Origin: Cladosporium sp. IMV 00045
Lineage: Eukaryota > Ascomycota > Dothideomycetes > Cladosporiales > Cladosporiaceae
Assembly: GCA_001931905.2 (NCBI GenBank)
Contig: MSJI02000597.1
Location: forward strand, 1-60,914
Reading direction: 5' to 3'
DNA: 60,914 nt
Part shown: piece after piece, positions 31,498 through 42,678 of the stretch
Numbering within the stretch: the first letter of the stretch is position 1
Layout: every line of letters starts with the position of its first letter
Position numbers and translations under genes: made by a program
Notes under the pieces: model-generated
The model's input: only the letters and a program-made list of their open reading frames with translations
Databases searched by the model: none
What the model was told of the DNA's origin: nothing

Positions 31498-32523
31498 GGT
31501 GGTTGAACTGCGGGGTTCGATGATGTCAAGCGGAGATCTGTAGCTTATAGAGTGTCCAAACTTGGTCTCCTCCCGTCGCTCGCAAGCTCGCATTGCTCCC
31601 GGATAGCGAAAGAAAATAACAGGTCAGCCAAAAAGGCTAGAATATGCCGGGAAAGACAAGGGCACGCTTTCCGAGAAAAATAGAGAACGACAACACGGCA
31701 GAGCTTGACGGTAAGGAAGAACCCTTTCATCGGCATGGGGAGTGATGATCAGTTGGAGAAATACTTGGCACAGCATGTTGGCTTCTTTTGCCGACGAGTC
31801 TTCGACGTCACGAACTCTACCGCCATGTGGCACGTTCTCGACCATGAAATTGAGGAGAAGATGGATTGAGATTGGTCTACCTCGACTCTTGCTTTATCGC
31901 AACTATGGATGTATGCTAGTTGCAGGTTTGCTTGCGATGAAGCGAACTTCATTCGTCCGACAGCGGCGCTCTTCGGGCGGTGTTCATGGCTTCAGGCGTT
32001 ATCGAGTGTCCTCGATAATCACTCCGTTGCTTCGAGGTGCTGTCTCCTTAATGCCTGCACAATCAAACGGCGACAACAATTGCGGTTAGATCGGTATTAT
32101 CTTTTTGCGCATCGAGACGGCAAACTGATGTTCAAAGCTCAGACTATCATCTTGAGTGATGAGAACGTGGGATTTCCAAGCATGCAAACGTGGCTTGCAA
32201 GCTTCGTAAGCCCAAGTCTGGATGTCTGACTGCAGATCCGATCCTAACAAGGTTGCAGACCGAAAGCAAGGGAAGAGCATAACCATGAAGAAACGTGCGA
32301 TTTTGATATGGTTGAGAGGGCTCACTTCTGTCTAGCCGGCAATCGATCACTTGGCATGAAACACTTCCTTGAAGATCACGACCATGCCGAGCAATAAGCC
32401 CGTTTCTATCTCCGAAGGGCCCTGTCTCAGTAATATATCATCATCTCCCGCTCTCTGCCGGTTTGCAGATTGAAATTCCTTGAACTTCTATTTCACAATC
32501 AACTTCGTGTATAACTCAAAATC
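31498..32523. other. Gene-free region upstream of the tRNA and of the dienelactone hydrolase
   Basis: About 1 kb. Frames up to 115 codons on both strands, none with a recognisable domain. The last 60 bp are the leader of the hydrolase gene. Confidence 0.45.
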
Positions 32524-33494
32524 ATGAAAACCAATATCTTTTACACCGCAGCCGCATTGCTGGCGAGCGGTATCAACACTGCCAATGCACTCAATCTCAA
32601 GTCTGAGCATGCCGGCAGCGTGATCAGCCGTGTTCATGGGATCACTACGGATGGTGTATTGCACAATGGTACTGCTTCTGGTCGAATTGTATCGCTTGGC
32701 AATGGTATGTTGCTACGACTTTTGATACGTCGTACTCTCAGTGCTAATGAATTCATCGCAGAAACCGGATATGTTACGTTGCCACCTGGTGGCCGCGCAA
32801 ATGCAAAGGCTGCTGTTCTGTATATGACAGACATCTTCGGCAACGCATTGATCAACAACAAGCTGTTCGTCTACCGTGTCACAGTCCTTCCAATGTTCGA
32901 ATCAAACTAACAACTTGCAGCCTCGCGGACAGCATCGCCAAAGCCGGATACCTCGTCGTCATGCCTGATTTATTCCGTGGCGAGCCAGTTCCGGCTGATG
33001 CACTCTCGGATCCTGCATCAAACTTTAGTCTTCCAGACTGGCAACAGCGTCACCCTCAAGCCGAGATTGAATCCATCCTCGACACCACCATCAACTCCAT
33101 CCGCACCACCTACAACTCTTCAAACATCGGTTCTGTCGGCTACTGTTTCGGTGGCCGCTATGTCGCACGCTACCTCGCCGAAGGCAAAGGTATCAATGCC
33201 GGTTTCGCGGCCCATCCCTCCAACACTCAAGCCGAAGAGTGGGATGCAATCGCCTCGCCTATCGCCATTGCCTTTGGAGATCTGGACGACAGCAACACAC
33301 CCGAGAACCGAACAAACATTGAAGAGATCTTCTTCGACGGCAACAAGACTTATCAGACTTCCTTGTACTCGAATGCTGAGCATGGCTTTGCTGTGAGGAC
33401 CAATCTGACAGACAAGCAGAAGGCTTTCGCACAGGAGGGTGCTTACTTCCAGGCTGTGAGGTGGCTCGATGCTTGGGTTGATGGCCAGGAGTAA
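32524..33494 (+). CDS. Secreted dienelactone hydrolase family protein
   Basis: Alpha/beta hydrolase of the dienelactone hydrolase family; the type reaction opens the lactone ring of dienelactones in aromatic breakdown, but fungal members are broad. Three exons: 32524-32704, 32762-32864, 32921-33494, giving 285 residues. A clear signal peptide (MKTNIFYTAAALLASG, cleaved near ANA, residue 22) points to secretion or the secretory pathway. The nucleophile elbow is GYCFGGR with Cys at about 170, the acid lies in AFGDLDD, and the His in NAEHGFAVR. Also visible: LYMTDIFG and GYLVVMPDLFRGEPV. The second intron uses an atypical donor GTTCGT but restores NNKLLADSIAKAGY exactly, with a good CTAAC branch and TTGCAG acceptor. 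Confidence 0.92.
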
Positions 33495-34197
33495 GGCTTT
33501 GGTCTTGAAAGCGAGTATGCGGTCTGATGGTCTTTGTGCTGTCTCTGATTATTTCATGATGTTTTGCTGATGCGGTAACGATCATTTGTGAATCTACGAA
33601 GGTTGTATGCAATCTTTCTGATGGACTTTACCGTATGAGTATCTATATTGAGAAAGTAATCTGAAAGCTCGTAGAATTGATCTTTCACTTCAAACAGTGT
33701 CGTAAGTGTACGTATTGCGACCGGTGGCCTGTTCGTTCAATCGACGTATCACTTGTTTCAACGCATAGTCTGGCAACTGGTGTTATCAATAACCTGCCGT
33801 CGACCATAATGATTCTCGCGCCATCATTCCTGCGTTACTGCACTTCCACCTATCACAGACATTCAAACAGTCTCACCACGACAGATTTCCAGTTGATCAC
33901 CAGAAAAAAGTGGATATAGCCTAAACGATGCCGTGTTCCCCTCTCTTACTTCCTAACCCCGCAGGACAACAAACGGACTTAAAACAACGTAACACCATAT
34001 CACGCAAGCACAACCAAATGCACGCCACGCATTCAAACCTCTGCTTTTAGTGCCATTTGCAAAAGCAATTCCTCGACTGAAAGCTGTACAAAACTAGCTA
34101 CAGGTACTTCCCATTGAAATCTTTTGACGCTTTCTGCTCTTTTCTGTTCCAATAGCCACCTTCAAGATCTAAACCCATCATTCAACGAAATCCAACA
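33495..34197. other. Intergenic region between two plus-strand genes
   Basis: About 700 bp holding the hydrolase 3' UTR and the aldo-keto reductase promoter. One 80-codon frame without a domain. Confidence 0.45.
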
Positions 34198-35326
34198 ATG
34201 TCTTCCGCCGAACAAGACCCCGTCCTGCGCTCCATCGCAGAGACGAAAGCCAGCTACAAGCGCCTGGGCAACAGTGGCTTGCGCGTCTCCGTGCCCATCT
34301 TCGGCGCCATGTCTTTCGGCGACCCTGCCTGGCAGCCCTGGGTCATCGACGAGGAGAAAGCTCTCCCTCTCCTCAAAGCAGCGTACGATCGTGGCCTGAA
34401 TACTTGGGACACGGCGAATGTGTACAGCAACGGCGTGAGCGAGGAGATCATCGGCAAGGCGATTAAGAAGTATAACATCCCGAGAAACAAGATCGTGATT
34501 CTGAGTAAATGCTGGGGCTACGTGGGCGAGGAACCGAGCACTAGAGGTATCATGTATGGGCAGAAAATTGCTGAGTCGAAGGACTATGTCAACCGTGGTG
34601 GTGAGTCCTGACCTACTCTTACCATTAGACATGACATCTAACATCTCCATGCCAGGCCTCTCCCGCACCGCCATCTTCGAAGCAGTCAACGCCTCCCTCG
34701 CCCGTCTCCAACTGGACCACCTGGACCTCCTCCAAATCCACCGCTTCGACGACCACACGCCCATCGAAGAAACAATGCAAGCCCTCCATGACCTCGTCCG
34801 CTCCGGAAAAGTGCACTACATCGGCGCCTCGAGCATGTGGGCCTGGCAATTCTCCCTGCTCCAACACGTCGCCGAAAAGAACGGCTGGACGAAATTCATC
34901 AGCATGCAAAACCACTACAATCTGCTATACCGCGAAGAAGAGCGAGAGATGAACGCTTTCTGCAACGCGACGGGCGTGGGCCTTATCCCTTGGGCGCCTC
35001 TGAGCCGAGGCCACCTGGCGCGGCCGCTGGAAGCTTTCGGCAGCACGACGCGCAGCGAGGGGGAGAAGAAGAGCGGTGGCGAGCAGAGTGAGGCGGATCG
35101 CGAGATTGTAAAGAGGGTGCAGGAGTTGGCGGAGAAGAAGGGCTGGAAGATGAGCCATGTGGCTCTCGCGTGGATTAACAAGAGGGTCAGCGCGCCGATT
35201 ATTGGTTTCTCGAGTGTGGAGAGGATGGAGGAGGCTTTGGACGCGAGGGGGAAGACGTTGACGGATGAGGAGGAGAAGTATCTCGAGGAGCCGTATAAGC
35301 CTAAGGCGATTGCTGGTCATTCTTAG
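34198..35326 (+). CDS. Aldo-keto reductase (Kv-beta-like subgroup)
   Basis: NAD(P)H-dependent oxidoreductase with a TIM-barrel fold that reduces aldehydes or ketones; cytosolic by the absence of a targeting signal. Two exons, 34198-34600 and 34656-35326, with a 55-nt intron (GTGAGT, GCCAG), give 357 residues. The catalytic tetrad is visible: Asp and Tyr in [12 protein letters not shown], Lys in VILSKCWG, His in LLQIHRFD. Other blocks: [58 protein letters not shown] and [16 protein letters not shown]. The substrate cannot be assigned. It follows the hydrolase on the same strand 700 bp away, too far to suggest joint function. Confidence 0.94.
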
Positions 35327-35518
35327 AGGTGTTGGTAGATACGCCGGAAGAATAAAATGCGATGCTGACGACGCCATATGTGTGTGATTGCACGATGCGG
35401 TGCGAAACAGAAAGATTAGATGGTGACATGCCGATCTGTTGTTGATGAATCAAATGCTTGATGGGTCTATCGCTTGGCCTACAGCCAGGGTATCATTGCT
35501 TCAAACACCTCTCATTGC

Positions 35519-37837
35519 CTAGGCGTTGAAGCCCAGACCTCTGCTCTCCTCGTCCTCTCTCAAAGCGTTCCTCACATCCTCCTCGCCAACGCCCAACCTG
35601 ACTCTCCCAACGCGGTCTCCATGCCTGTTCTCAAGTCCCACGATGCCCGCCTCTGCCAAATCCACAGCAGCACTTCCGAGACCCATGACTCTGGCTGCCT
35701 TCTCAATTTCTTTCTTCTGGGCGGGCCGTCCACGCTTAGAGGGAGTTTGTGTCGCTCCTGTGGCGTCCTCTCCGGGCTGTTGAGGAGGCGTAGCATCAGG
35801 GGTTAGAAGATACTGTTCAAGCGGCTTTGATTGCGACATTGCACCCATGCGTTTCGCTTCGTCGATGATATCTGCGAGGGTTGATTCCGTGATACCCGTA
35901 CGACGAAGACGGGCTAAGAGAGCTGCGAGGAAAAGCTTGCTCGCTAGAGGCAATGAGCGAAGGTAGGCTGCCATGGGTGTCGAGGTTGCTTCGGTAATTG
36001 CTCTTCGGATCGTCGCGATGTTGACAATGCCTTTCTTCTGTGCCGCAACAAGGGGCAGGACCTTCTGTCTAGCAGGGGTTTTGCTTGGTGTGTCTGGTGC
36101 TGTGTTCTCTTTCTCTTTTTCCGCATCTGTACTCTCTTGCTCTGCGATTTCGACTGCACGACGGCAGATGTCGAGAGCACGACGTGCATCACCGGATACA
36201 GCGGCGACTTTGCGACTGGCAAATTGTACGGCGTCTGCTTCGACGATGACCTGGCCGACACCTTCAAGTCTGGATTGAATGATGGCCATCAATTGCGTAT
36301 GAGTGTAACCAGGGAACGTGATACGGGTAAGTCCTAGACGTGAACTGATTTTGTTGCTGAGTGTTCGCTCGGGCAAGTCCATAGTGTTTGCAACCGCCAG
36401 CACGATAAGACGGCTGTGTCGAAGCTGAGGCCAATTGAAGAAATTGTACATGACACCCTGGTTTCGGGTCACGAGTTGATCGAGCTCATCCATTAGCACG
36501 ACGCAAGGCACGCGGCGTGGTGATGGTGTGGTGAACTCCCGTTCCAAAAGCTCCAATGCGTGTGCTGAACTGACGCGGTCACCTTTCAGTGCCTCCCACA
36601 GCAGACTGTACGATTGATGAGGATCTGTGACTTTCATGCCGTTGATCTCGACGAAATAGAAGTCGTCAAGCTGCTCGTCCGCAACAGCTGTCTGCAACGA
36701 TGCAACCACTTCCCTGACGGTGGCAGTCTTTCCTGTACCTGGAGTTCCTGAGATATAGATACATGCACCAGTACCTGCAGTAATCGCGACTTCCAGATGT
36801 GATTGTACTGTATCGAATTCATCTTCACGACAAGGTAATGCGTGGGGAACAGCAGACACATGGAGGGTAGACCTCGCGAGCTGATATGGAGAAGCCTGCG
36901 TCTGTGTAGGGGAAAGCATGCGTGTGCCGAGCGGCGTGAACTCGAGAGGCTTCTTTGTAACAATGCGCTTGTGTGTTGGTGTGGTAAACTTTCGGGGCGT
37001 TCGTTGCTTTGCTTTGGACGGAGTCGGTGTTGCAGATGTCATTTTGCGACGCTTTCGCGGTGTTGATGGGTCGTCCATGGCAGCATCCTCGTCAATATCT
37101 TCCAGACCATATTCGCTCTCATCGCGCTTCTTTGTCGGCTTCCGTCTTCGCGTCTTGACAGTCTGGCTCTCCACCAGCTCGCTCAGACCGTCCATATCCT
37201 CCCTTCGGCTCTTGAATGCATCTTCCCACTTGAACTCCTCCGTGTATGTAGCAGTCTTGATGTTCGCACCTCTTCTACAGGTGAAGACCTTGCCAAAGTC
37301 CTTGGAGTTCTTTGGAACCTTGCCGCTGGGAAAGAGTGAATCAAATTTTCCCTGCGACATAACCTTCGCCTTGCCGTTGATCGTCGTCAATGGGTTCTCG
37401 TCGAAGTTTGCCGTGATGTACAGTTCGTTGGCCAGGAAGTCGGTGCGCTTATTCTTGCCTCTTATCTCCTTCTCCGAAGAAAACCACATCATCGTCGCCT
37501 TTTTCTGCATGGTCATTTCCCCATCGTCGTCTTCCAGCTCGCCCTCCGACAGGTCGTAAATGATTGCTACCCATGCTTCGTTGCCGGCTGGAGCTTTGAG
37601 TAGCACGGTGTCGCCGATATAGCATTCGAAGTCACCCATCCGAGCTCCAATGATGTTTTGCGTCTCGCCATTGCTCGTCTGCTCTGCTGAGAGAGGCTCG
37701 TCGTTGCTGGCGTAAATGAATTCCCAGGGGTGATCTTCGAGGCCCAATTCGTCATCCGAGTCTTCTCTCAGCACGCTGCCTCCTGAGAGATAGTGCCGTG
37801 CCTTCTCAGCGTTAGTACGCTGTCGTTTGGGCGGCAT
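35519..37837 (-). CDS. ORC1: Origin recognition complex subunit 1
   Basis: Largest ORC subunit, an AAA+ ATPase that marks replication origins and helps load MCM with Cdc6. Single exon; I start at 37837 (MPPKRQRTNAEKARHYLSGG), giving 772 residues. The open frame extends 36 codons upstream to 37945, but that leader looks like 5' UTR. A BAH domain covers about 65-200 (GDFECYIGDTVLLKAPAGNE, WVAIIYDL, YITANFDENPL), for nucleosome binding. A basic disordered linker follows. The AAA+ domain has Walker A GTPGTGKT (about 364-371), Walker B VVLMDELDQL and the sensor block VLAVANTMDLPERTLSNKIS, then a C-terminal winged-helix region. Downstream it is convergent with the aldo-keto reductase. Confidence 0.95.
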   Translation of the reverse strand: MPPKRQRTNAEKARHYLSGGSVLREDSDDELGLEDHPWEFIYASNDEPLSAEQTSNGETQNIIGARMGDFECYIGDTVLLKAPAGNEAWVAIIYDLSEGELEDDDGEMTMQKKATMMWFSSEKEIRGKNKRTDFLANELYITANFDENPLTTINGKAKVMSQGKFDSLFPSGKVPKNSKDFGKVFTCRRGANIKTATYTEEFKWEDAFKSRREDMDGLSELVESQTVKTRRRKPTKKRDESEYGLEDIDEDAAMDDPSTPRKRRKMTSATPTPSKAKQRTPRKFTTPTHKRIVTKKPLEFTPLGTRMLSPTQTQASPYQLARSTLHVSAVPHALPCREDEFDTVQSHLEVAITAGTGACIYISGTPGTGKTATVREVVASLQTAVADEQLDDFYFVEINGMKVTDPHQSYSLLWEALKGDRVSSAHALELLEREFTTPSPRRVPCVVLMDELDQLVTRNQGVMYNFFNWPQLRHSRLIVLAVANTMDLPERTLSNKISSRLGLTRITFPGYTHTQLMAIIQSRLEGVGQVIVEADAVQFASRKVAAVSGDARRALDICRRAVEIAEQESTDAEKEKENTAPDTPSKTPARQKVLPLVAAQKKGIVNIATIRRAITEATSTPMAAYLRSLPLASKLFLAALLARLRRTGITESTLADIIDEAKRMGAMSQSKPLEQYLLTPDATPPQQPGEDATGATQTPSKRGRPAQKKEIEKAARVMGLGSAAVDLAEAGIVGLENRHGDRVGRVRLGVGEEDVRNALREDEESRGLGFNA

Positions 37838-38477
37838 CGTGTATGTATCTGTGGCTTCCCGGCCGCAAAGAGTTGTATGTCCTTCGTCGGAGTTCTGCTT
37901 GCTTTGGGGAACGCGAACGCGGAAAAGCGACTGTCGCGGAAACACGTGACCTAAATTGACTCCAGTGACCTCAATCCTCGATGCTGTATCACTTGAGGCC
38001 CGCTTGGTTTCGAGGACATCAAATCAACTTATGTACAGCAGAAGCACAAGGGAGCCGGACATGTTCAGGTTGATAACATTTCAAGGCATCGCTGCTTCGC
38101 CTGGATTCTAATTCCGCCATGGTGAGTACACAGTAGATGAGACAAAAGACAGGCATGACTGCTGGATTTGGGATCTATGCTATGCACTACAAGACTCCGT
38201 GTGTATTGACAACGGCTTTGTAAAAAGGCTCATTGATCAATCAACGCGAGTCCATTTAGGTCTGCGTGAGTAGTAGGTAAGTATAGCAGAAGTCGAGGGG
38301 AGAGGTCTCATCGCGCCTTCCCGATTCATTGGTGCAAACAACCTCGCTCCTGCCTTCTTTTCTTTTACGCCACAGCTGGCTCTTCAATTCACAAACTTCT
38401 TCGAACGACACTCTCCTTATTCTCTCCCCATCCTCATCTTCTCTTCGAACACCGCAGCACTCACACACCGCTCAATC
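37838..38477. promoter_or_regulatory. Divergent ORC1 / unknown-gene intergenic region
   Basis: 640 bp between divergent start codons. The segment 38340-38470 is strongly CT-rich on the plus strand, a typical fungal core-promoter/leader pattern for the following gene. No specific factor site is recognised. Confidence 0.45.
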
Positions 38478-40709
38478 ATGGACGACGACGACTACGAGAA
38501 AGCGAATGCGCGCGAATGGGATCTCAATTACAGACCCTCAGCGAAGAACGAGACGATTCCATCAGAGACAGCCAAACAATCCACTGGAAAACGCAAGCAA
38601 CGTGGAAAGCAACGTGCCCAATCCAATCAACCTTCCGCTCTCAACACTGAAGTCGAACAGCGACAGGCTGTCACAATAGAGCAGCCGGCGTGGCTGGATG
38701 ATAGAGGGGCGAAGAGGCGTAAACAAGCTCGCCAGGAGCCGCAAACATTGCTCATCGATCTAGGCGACGATGTGCAAAACACCGCCGAGGCGGCGTGGCG
38801 TGAACTTGAGCGGCCCACGGCCACCGTCTCCATCCCCGAAGAGCTGGTGTGGCTTGACCAGCAGCATGCGGCTCTAGCTCGCAGAAACGGCACCTTCATC
38901 TTCACTCAAGGACGTCGCAGTAGCGGTGGCGAGGTCATATTCGACATCTGGGGCGAGCCTCAGGCGGTCCAACGCACTATGCAGGCTATCCATGACTGGA
39001 TCCAAAACGAGACACCATCTAAACGCGTACAGGGAAAGTCGGCTTTCTATAAAAGCGGCTCACTCTTGCCGCAACAGCGTAAGCACGAAGAGAAGAAATG
39101 GGCTCGCGAAGTCAAACGCCAGCGCTTCAGGCAACGTCCACCCTTGGGTACAAAATTTGGTGCCATCGGGACCTTCCATTGGCCTGTCCAAGACTGTCAG
39201 CCACATGAGGTTTTGGGCACGTTCTGCGAGGCACTGGATCCCATCCGCATGGACTGTTCCTGTTACGTGGTGTTCTACCCGGAAACTCAACTGTTTCAAG
39301 CCATGGGCGAGACGAATGCGGTCAAGGCTGCGCTGTTACGAATCCGCAAGGCGTTCTTCCAGGTTGCCGCTCGCCAGATTGCACCGATTAGAAGGTACAT
39401 CCTATCTTTCAGCAATGATGACGGGCAGGTGGACGTTCCAAGCAGCGTCTCTCTGCGGCAGTTCAGTCGTATCAAACGTATTGGGACTAACGCAAAGGTC
39501 ACCCAAGACGAGACAGCGAAATCTCCACGCGGTGCAGGCGAGCGTGCTGCCGGCCCTCTGAAAGAGCAGGTGTTTACGACAAGCACTCGTGATGGGAGCG
39601 TTGCTGGGAAGTCTATTCTACTCATGATACGCAAGCTGCATTACTATCGCGGCCACCTCAAGTTTCGCATTCGCTTGGGTGCCTTTCTGGCAACACACTA
39701 CAGAGCCACCGAGGACGGTTCGTATGCAATCGATGAATTTCAAGATATGCTGCAGCAGTCCCAGTTTGCGGGCGAGATCACAGCAGAGTATGTAATATCC
39801 ACACTATTCGAAGGAAGACGCGAGAAATTGAGCTAACAATTCTTCAGAATGGGAGATCAGTACAGCGAAAACACCGCCCTGCAAGCGCTTCAGTCTGAGC
39901 AAGACCTTCTTTTTCCTCGTGACAACATGATCAACACACTTCTGGAAGTCAAACCAGTCTACACCGCAATACTCACATTCGGAGAGAAGGCGGGAGACCT
40001 GCAACTGGAGGTCTCATGGCACCCTGTAGACGACGGTGGTCAAGTGATCTTAGAGCAAGCGTCCAAACGGTGGACGCGCCTGGATCGTGGAACCACCAAC
40101 GCTTCTTCCCTTATCGACATCAACCTCCTGAACCTGAAGAATGGTACCGCTTGGCAGTTCGACATGACAGCTTCGCAAATTGTCGAAGAAAACCGTCTGC
40201 CAACCGAACTGCAACGACTGACAGACACCATCCGCATAGACGACTTCGCCGCTCAGCAACAACGCACCGACAAGCCTTTTGTGCGTTGGAACCCAAACGC
40301 ATCAGTCAAGCAACTCCAACAACGTACCACATACCAATTCGGAATTGCCAATTCCGACTTCTACGTGGAACTCAGTCGTTTCCAAGACCGCGTGTTTGCC
40401 CCGAGGTCTCGGATGCCAGGGGATGCGGACTGTCAGGTGTACGAGCCAAGGTGGAGCCTGGAGGTCTTCCACAACACTTGGGATAAGCTTCTCGCCCGGA
40501 ACGAACACATTACCGTTGGCCAGGCGGCGGACTGGGAAGACGATGTCAAGACTTGGTTCCCTGAGGACGATATTCCGGGAGACTTTGAACAGGTCAAGGG
40601 TGAGAAGGGTTTCGAACAGCTGGTTGCAAAGCTGGCATTGATCGAGAAAGTCGTGTTCAGGACCGAGTCGGAGATGTTCGAGAGCTTCGGTGGGGTGGAA
40701 ATCGGATAG
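38478..40709 (+). CDS. Conserved fungal protein of unknown function
   Basis: Two exons, 38478-39787 and 39848-40709, with a 60-nt intron (GTATGT, CTAAC branch, TTCAG), give 723 residues. The N-terminal 85 residues are charged and disordered with basic patches (GKRKQRGKQR, RGAKRRKQARQ). A folded part follows; GRRSSGGEVIFDIWGEPQAV with MQAIHDWI resembles a KH-like or other small alpha/beta RNA-binding fold, a guess from pattern only. Later blocks include RKLHYYRGHLKFRIRLGAFL, FPRDNMINTLLEVKPVYTAI and WQFDMTASQIVEENRLPTEL. No catalytic motif, signal peptide or membrane helix is seen. I recall similar uncharacterised proteins in Pezizomycotina but cannot name a function. Confidence 0.85.
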
Positions 40710-40910
40710 AGCATTGGCAAGAGAGTGCTGGCTCTTGCAAGTTCTTCCTTGCTTTTGCAAAATTGCCATTGAGAGCATCGAGCACCAAGCTGTAATAATG
40801 TGCGAGAGGAAACACAATCGCTTAAGAAAACCCGCTTCCGAATTGAGGGTAGATTATACAAGGTATCATATCGTGACAAAGCTTCCCGCAGGTAGGGTAA
40901 GGTAAGTATT

Positions 40911-41970
40911 CTATACAAGCGTCTCCGCCCTCCTGATCATCTCCTCATACACCGTCCAGGCCAGCGCGCTGCTCAACGCCTTCCTTCCGATCCTCAGACT
41001 CAGCCCGTCGAACATGCTCCGCACACCTTCCTGCCGCAGCATCAGACCCGCCGCCTGCACCATATTGCCATACTTAGCCGGCATGAGCTGCAAGCGCGTC
41101 TTGATAGCGTCGAAGGGATTCGTGATCGTCGTCGCCGACACAGCAGCCACAACGCCCGAGATGAAGTTCGTCGACGCAGCACTCGTCGCCGTCGCCGTTC
41201 CTGTCCCTCCTCCAAGCATGGCCGCCCCTCCCTCACCACCACTTGCCTCCAGCACAGCCGCCTCCTTTATCGCCCCCACCTTGGCCTTCGCCTGCTCATA
41301 AACCAACACATAAAGCCCCGCATACGGCGCATCCCTCACCGCCGTCGCGCCAAACCCAGCAAAAAACCCCCGCAGCCCCTCCGAAGCGACGATATGCTTC
41401 GCCGCGCCAGCGAGCGAAGTGTAAGCGTAATACGAGCTCTCATACCGCACCTTCAGCACGGTAACGGGATTCATGACAAAACCAGCCGCGACGCGTGCCA
41501 GCGCGCCCGAGGCCAGATTCGCCGCGTTGCCGAGCTTGGGAAGGGCGGAGGAGGTTGAGGAGGAGCTTCCGGCGACGCCGCGGGCGGCGTAGCTGCGCAT
41601 GCTGTTCAACATGCCGAAGTAGAGCGCCGAGCCGAAGCCCGTGCGGATGACGGAGGGCGTGGTGCCGCGCCAGAGTTGGCGGACCGGGTTGGGCCCATTG
41701 AGGATCGCGGTGAGGGCTTGCGGGAGAGTGGCGGAGGAGGATTGCTGCACGCGGGTTTTTAGAAGGTCGGCGGGTTGGAGCAGGAAGGCGGTCGTGCAGC
41801 CGGAGCCGAGGCCGGCGAGGAAGTGGAATCCTGTTGGGGGTTGTGGTTAGCGGGAGGTGTTGGTGTTGGTGGGTTGTTGGTGAGGCAGAGAGAGATGATC
41901 CCAATGGGTTTGGATGGGGAATTTACGTACCAACAGACGCCTTCTTCCGCTCCTGCACTCCATTCGACAT
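40911..41970 (-). CDS. HEM25: Mitochondrial glycine transporter (SLC25A38/Hem25 family)
   Basis: Inner-membrane carrier that imports glycine into mitochondria for 5-aminolevulinate, the first step of haem synthesis. Two exons, 41931-41970 ([13 protein letters not shown]) and 40911-41830, with a 100-nt intron (GTACGT, CAACAG), give 319 residues. Three solute-carrier repeats are visible through their signatures: [25 protein letters not shown] and [11 protein letters not shown] (PxD/NxxKxR-like). The join creates the conserved entry [40 protein letters not shown] and [20 protein letters not shown] are also typical of Hem25. Between repeats two and three is a Gly/Ala/Thr-rich insert ([20 protein letters not shown]) that looks species-specific. 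Confidence 0.94.
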
Positions 41971-42678
41971 TGCGATTTGGGGGTTCTTCAATCCTTCATG
42001 CTGTAAGGAGGACAAGGTCCCAGGACTCATTGCTCTCTGTATGTAACGCGGTAGGTGAGATTGTTCGGTGAATGCGAAAGCGTCAAAACGGCAAACGTTC
42101 AGACCCCAACTTTCCCCAGAGGCCGTGACGTCGTCGATTGATGATTTTCATAACTCTCGCTTCATAGCGGCGCCATTGGTTGTCTGACATGTGACAAGAG
42201 TTTGCTGGAGCATGAAGACAATCGATAGGAGCACGGAGTACATTTTGTTGATACAGATAAGTTATTAGGTTTATGTAGCTAGCTACTTGCCTAGACAAGA
42301 CAAAGTATAATATAAGTCGCGAGTATGTAAATAAAAACATGTACGGAAAAGAGCAGATCCAACTTCAACAAAGGAAAGTAAAAAACAAGAAAAAGCAAAA
42401 AACAAAGTATCCACAAAGGTCCAGTCTGGGTATATCGCAGAGCAACAAGACGCAAGGTGAAATGTAAAAACAATCAGAAAGATTAAATGGCCGATCAAAT
42501 CAGGACCTTTGGCCCGGGTATCTTCGCGCCAGAGAAATGCACAAAAGCAATCCAACGTCAAATGGAGGCCGTGGCCGATGGACACAGTCTCCCTCGTTGA
42601 CTTTCCTTCCGAGTTCTTCTTAAGTGACAAATGAAATGTTGATTATGGGCCGGAGAAGGACGTTTGCGACTTGCTCGC
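41971..42678. other. Spacer between HEM25 promoter and coiled-coil gene 3' end
   Basis: About 700 bp with no gene. The stretch 42320-42420 is A-rich on the plus strand (T-rich in the direction of the giant minus-strand gene), consistent with that gene's 3' UTR and terminator. Confidence 0.5.

Noticed and set aside
31499..31520. Possible second tRNA T-loop (GGGGTTCGATG) on the plus strand
   Set aside because: No acceptor or anticodon arm can be paired around it; it is a chance match next to the real tRNA.
37838..37945. ORC1 start at the first Met of the frame
   Set aside because: The 36 extra residues are not typical of ORC1, while the Met at 37837 gives the expected MPPKRQR start.
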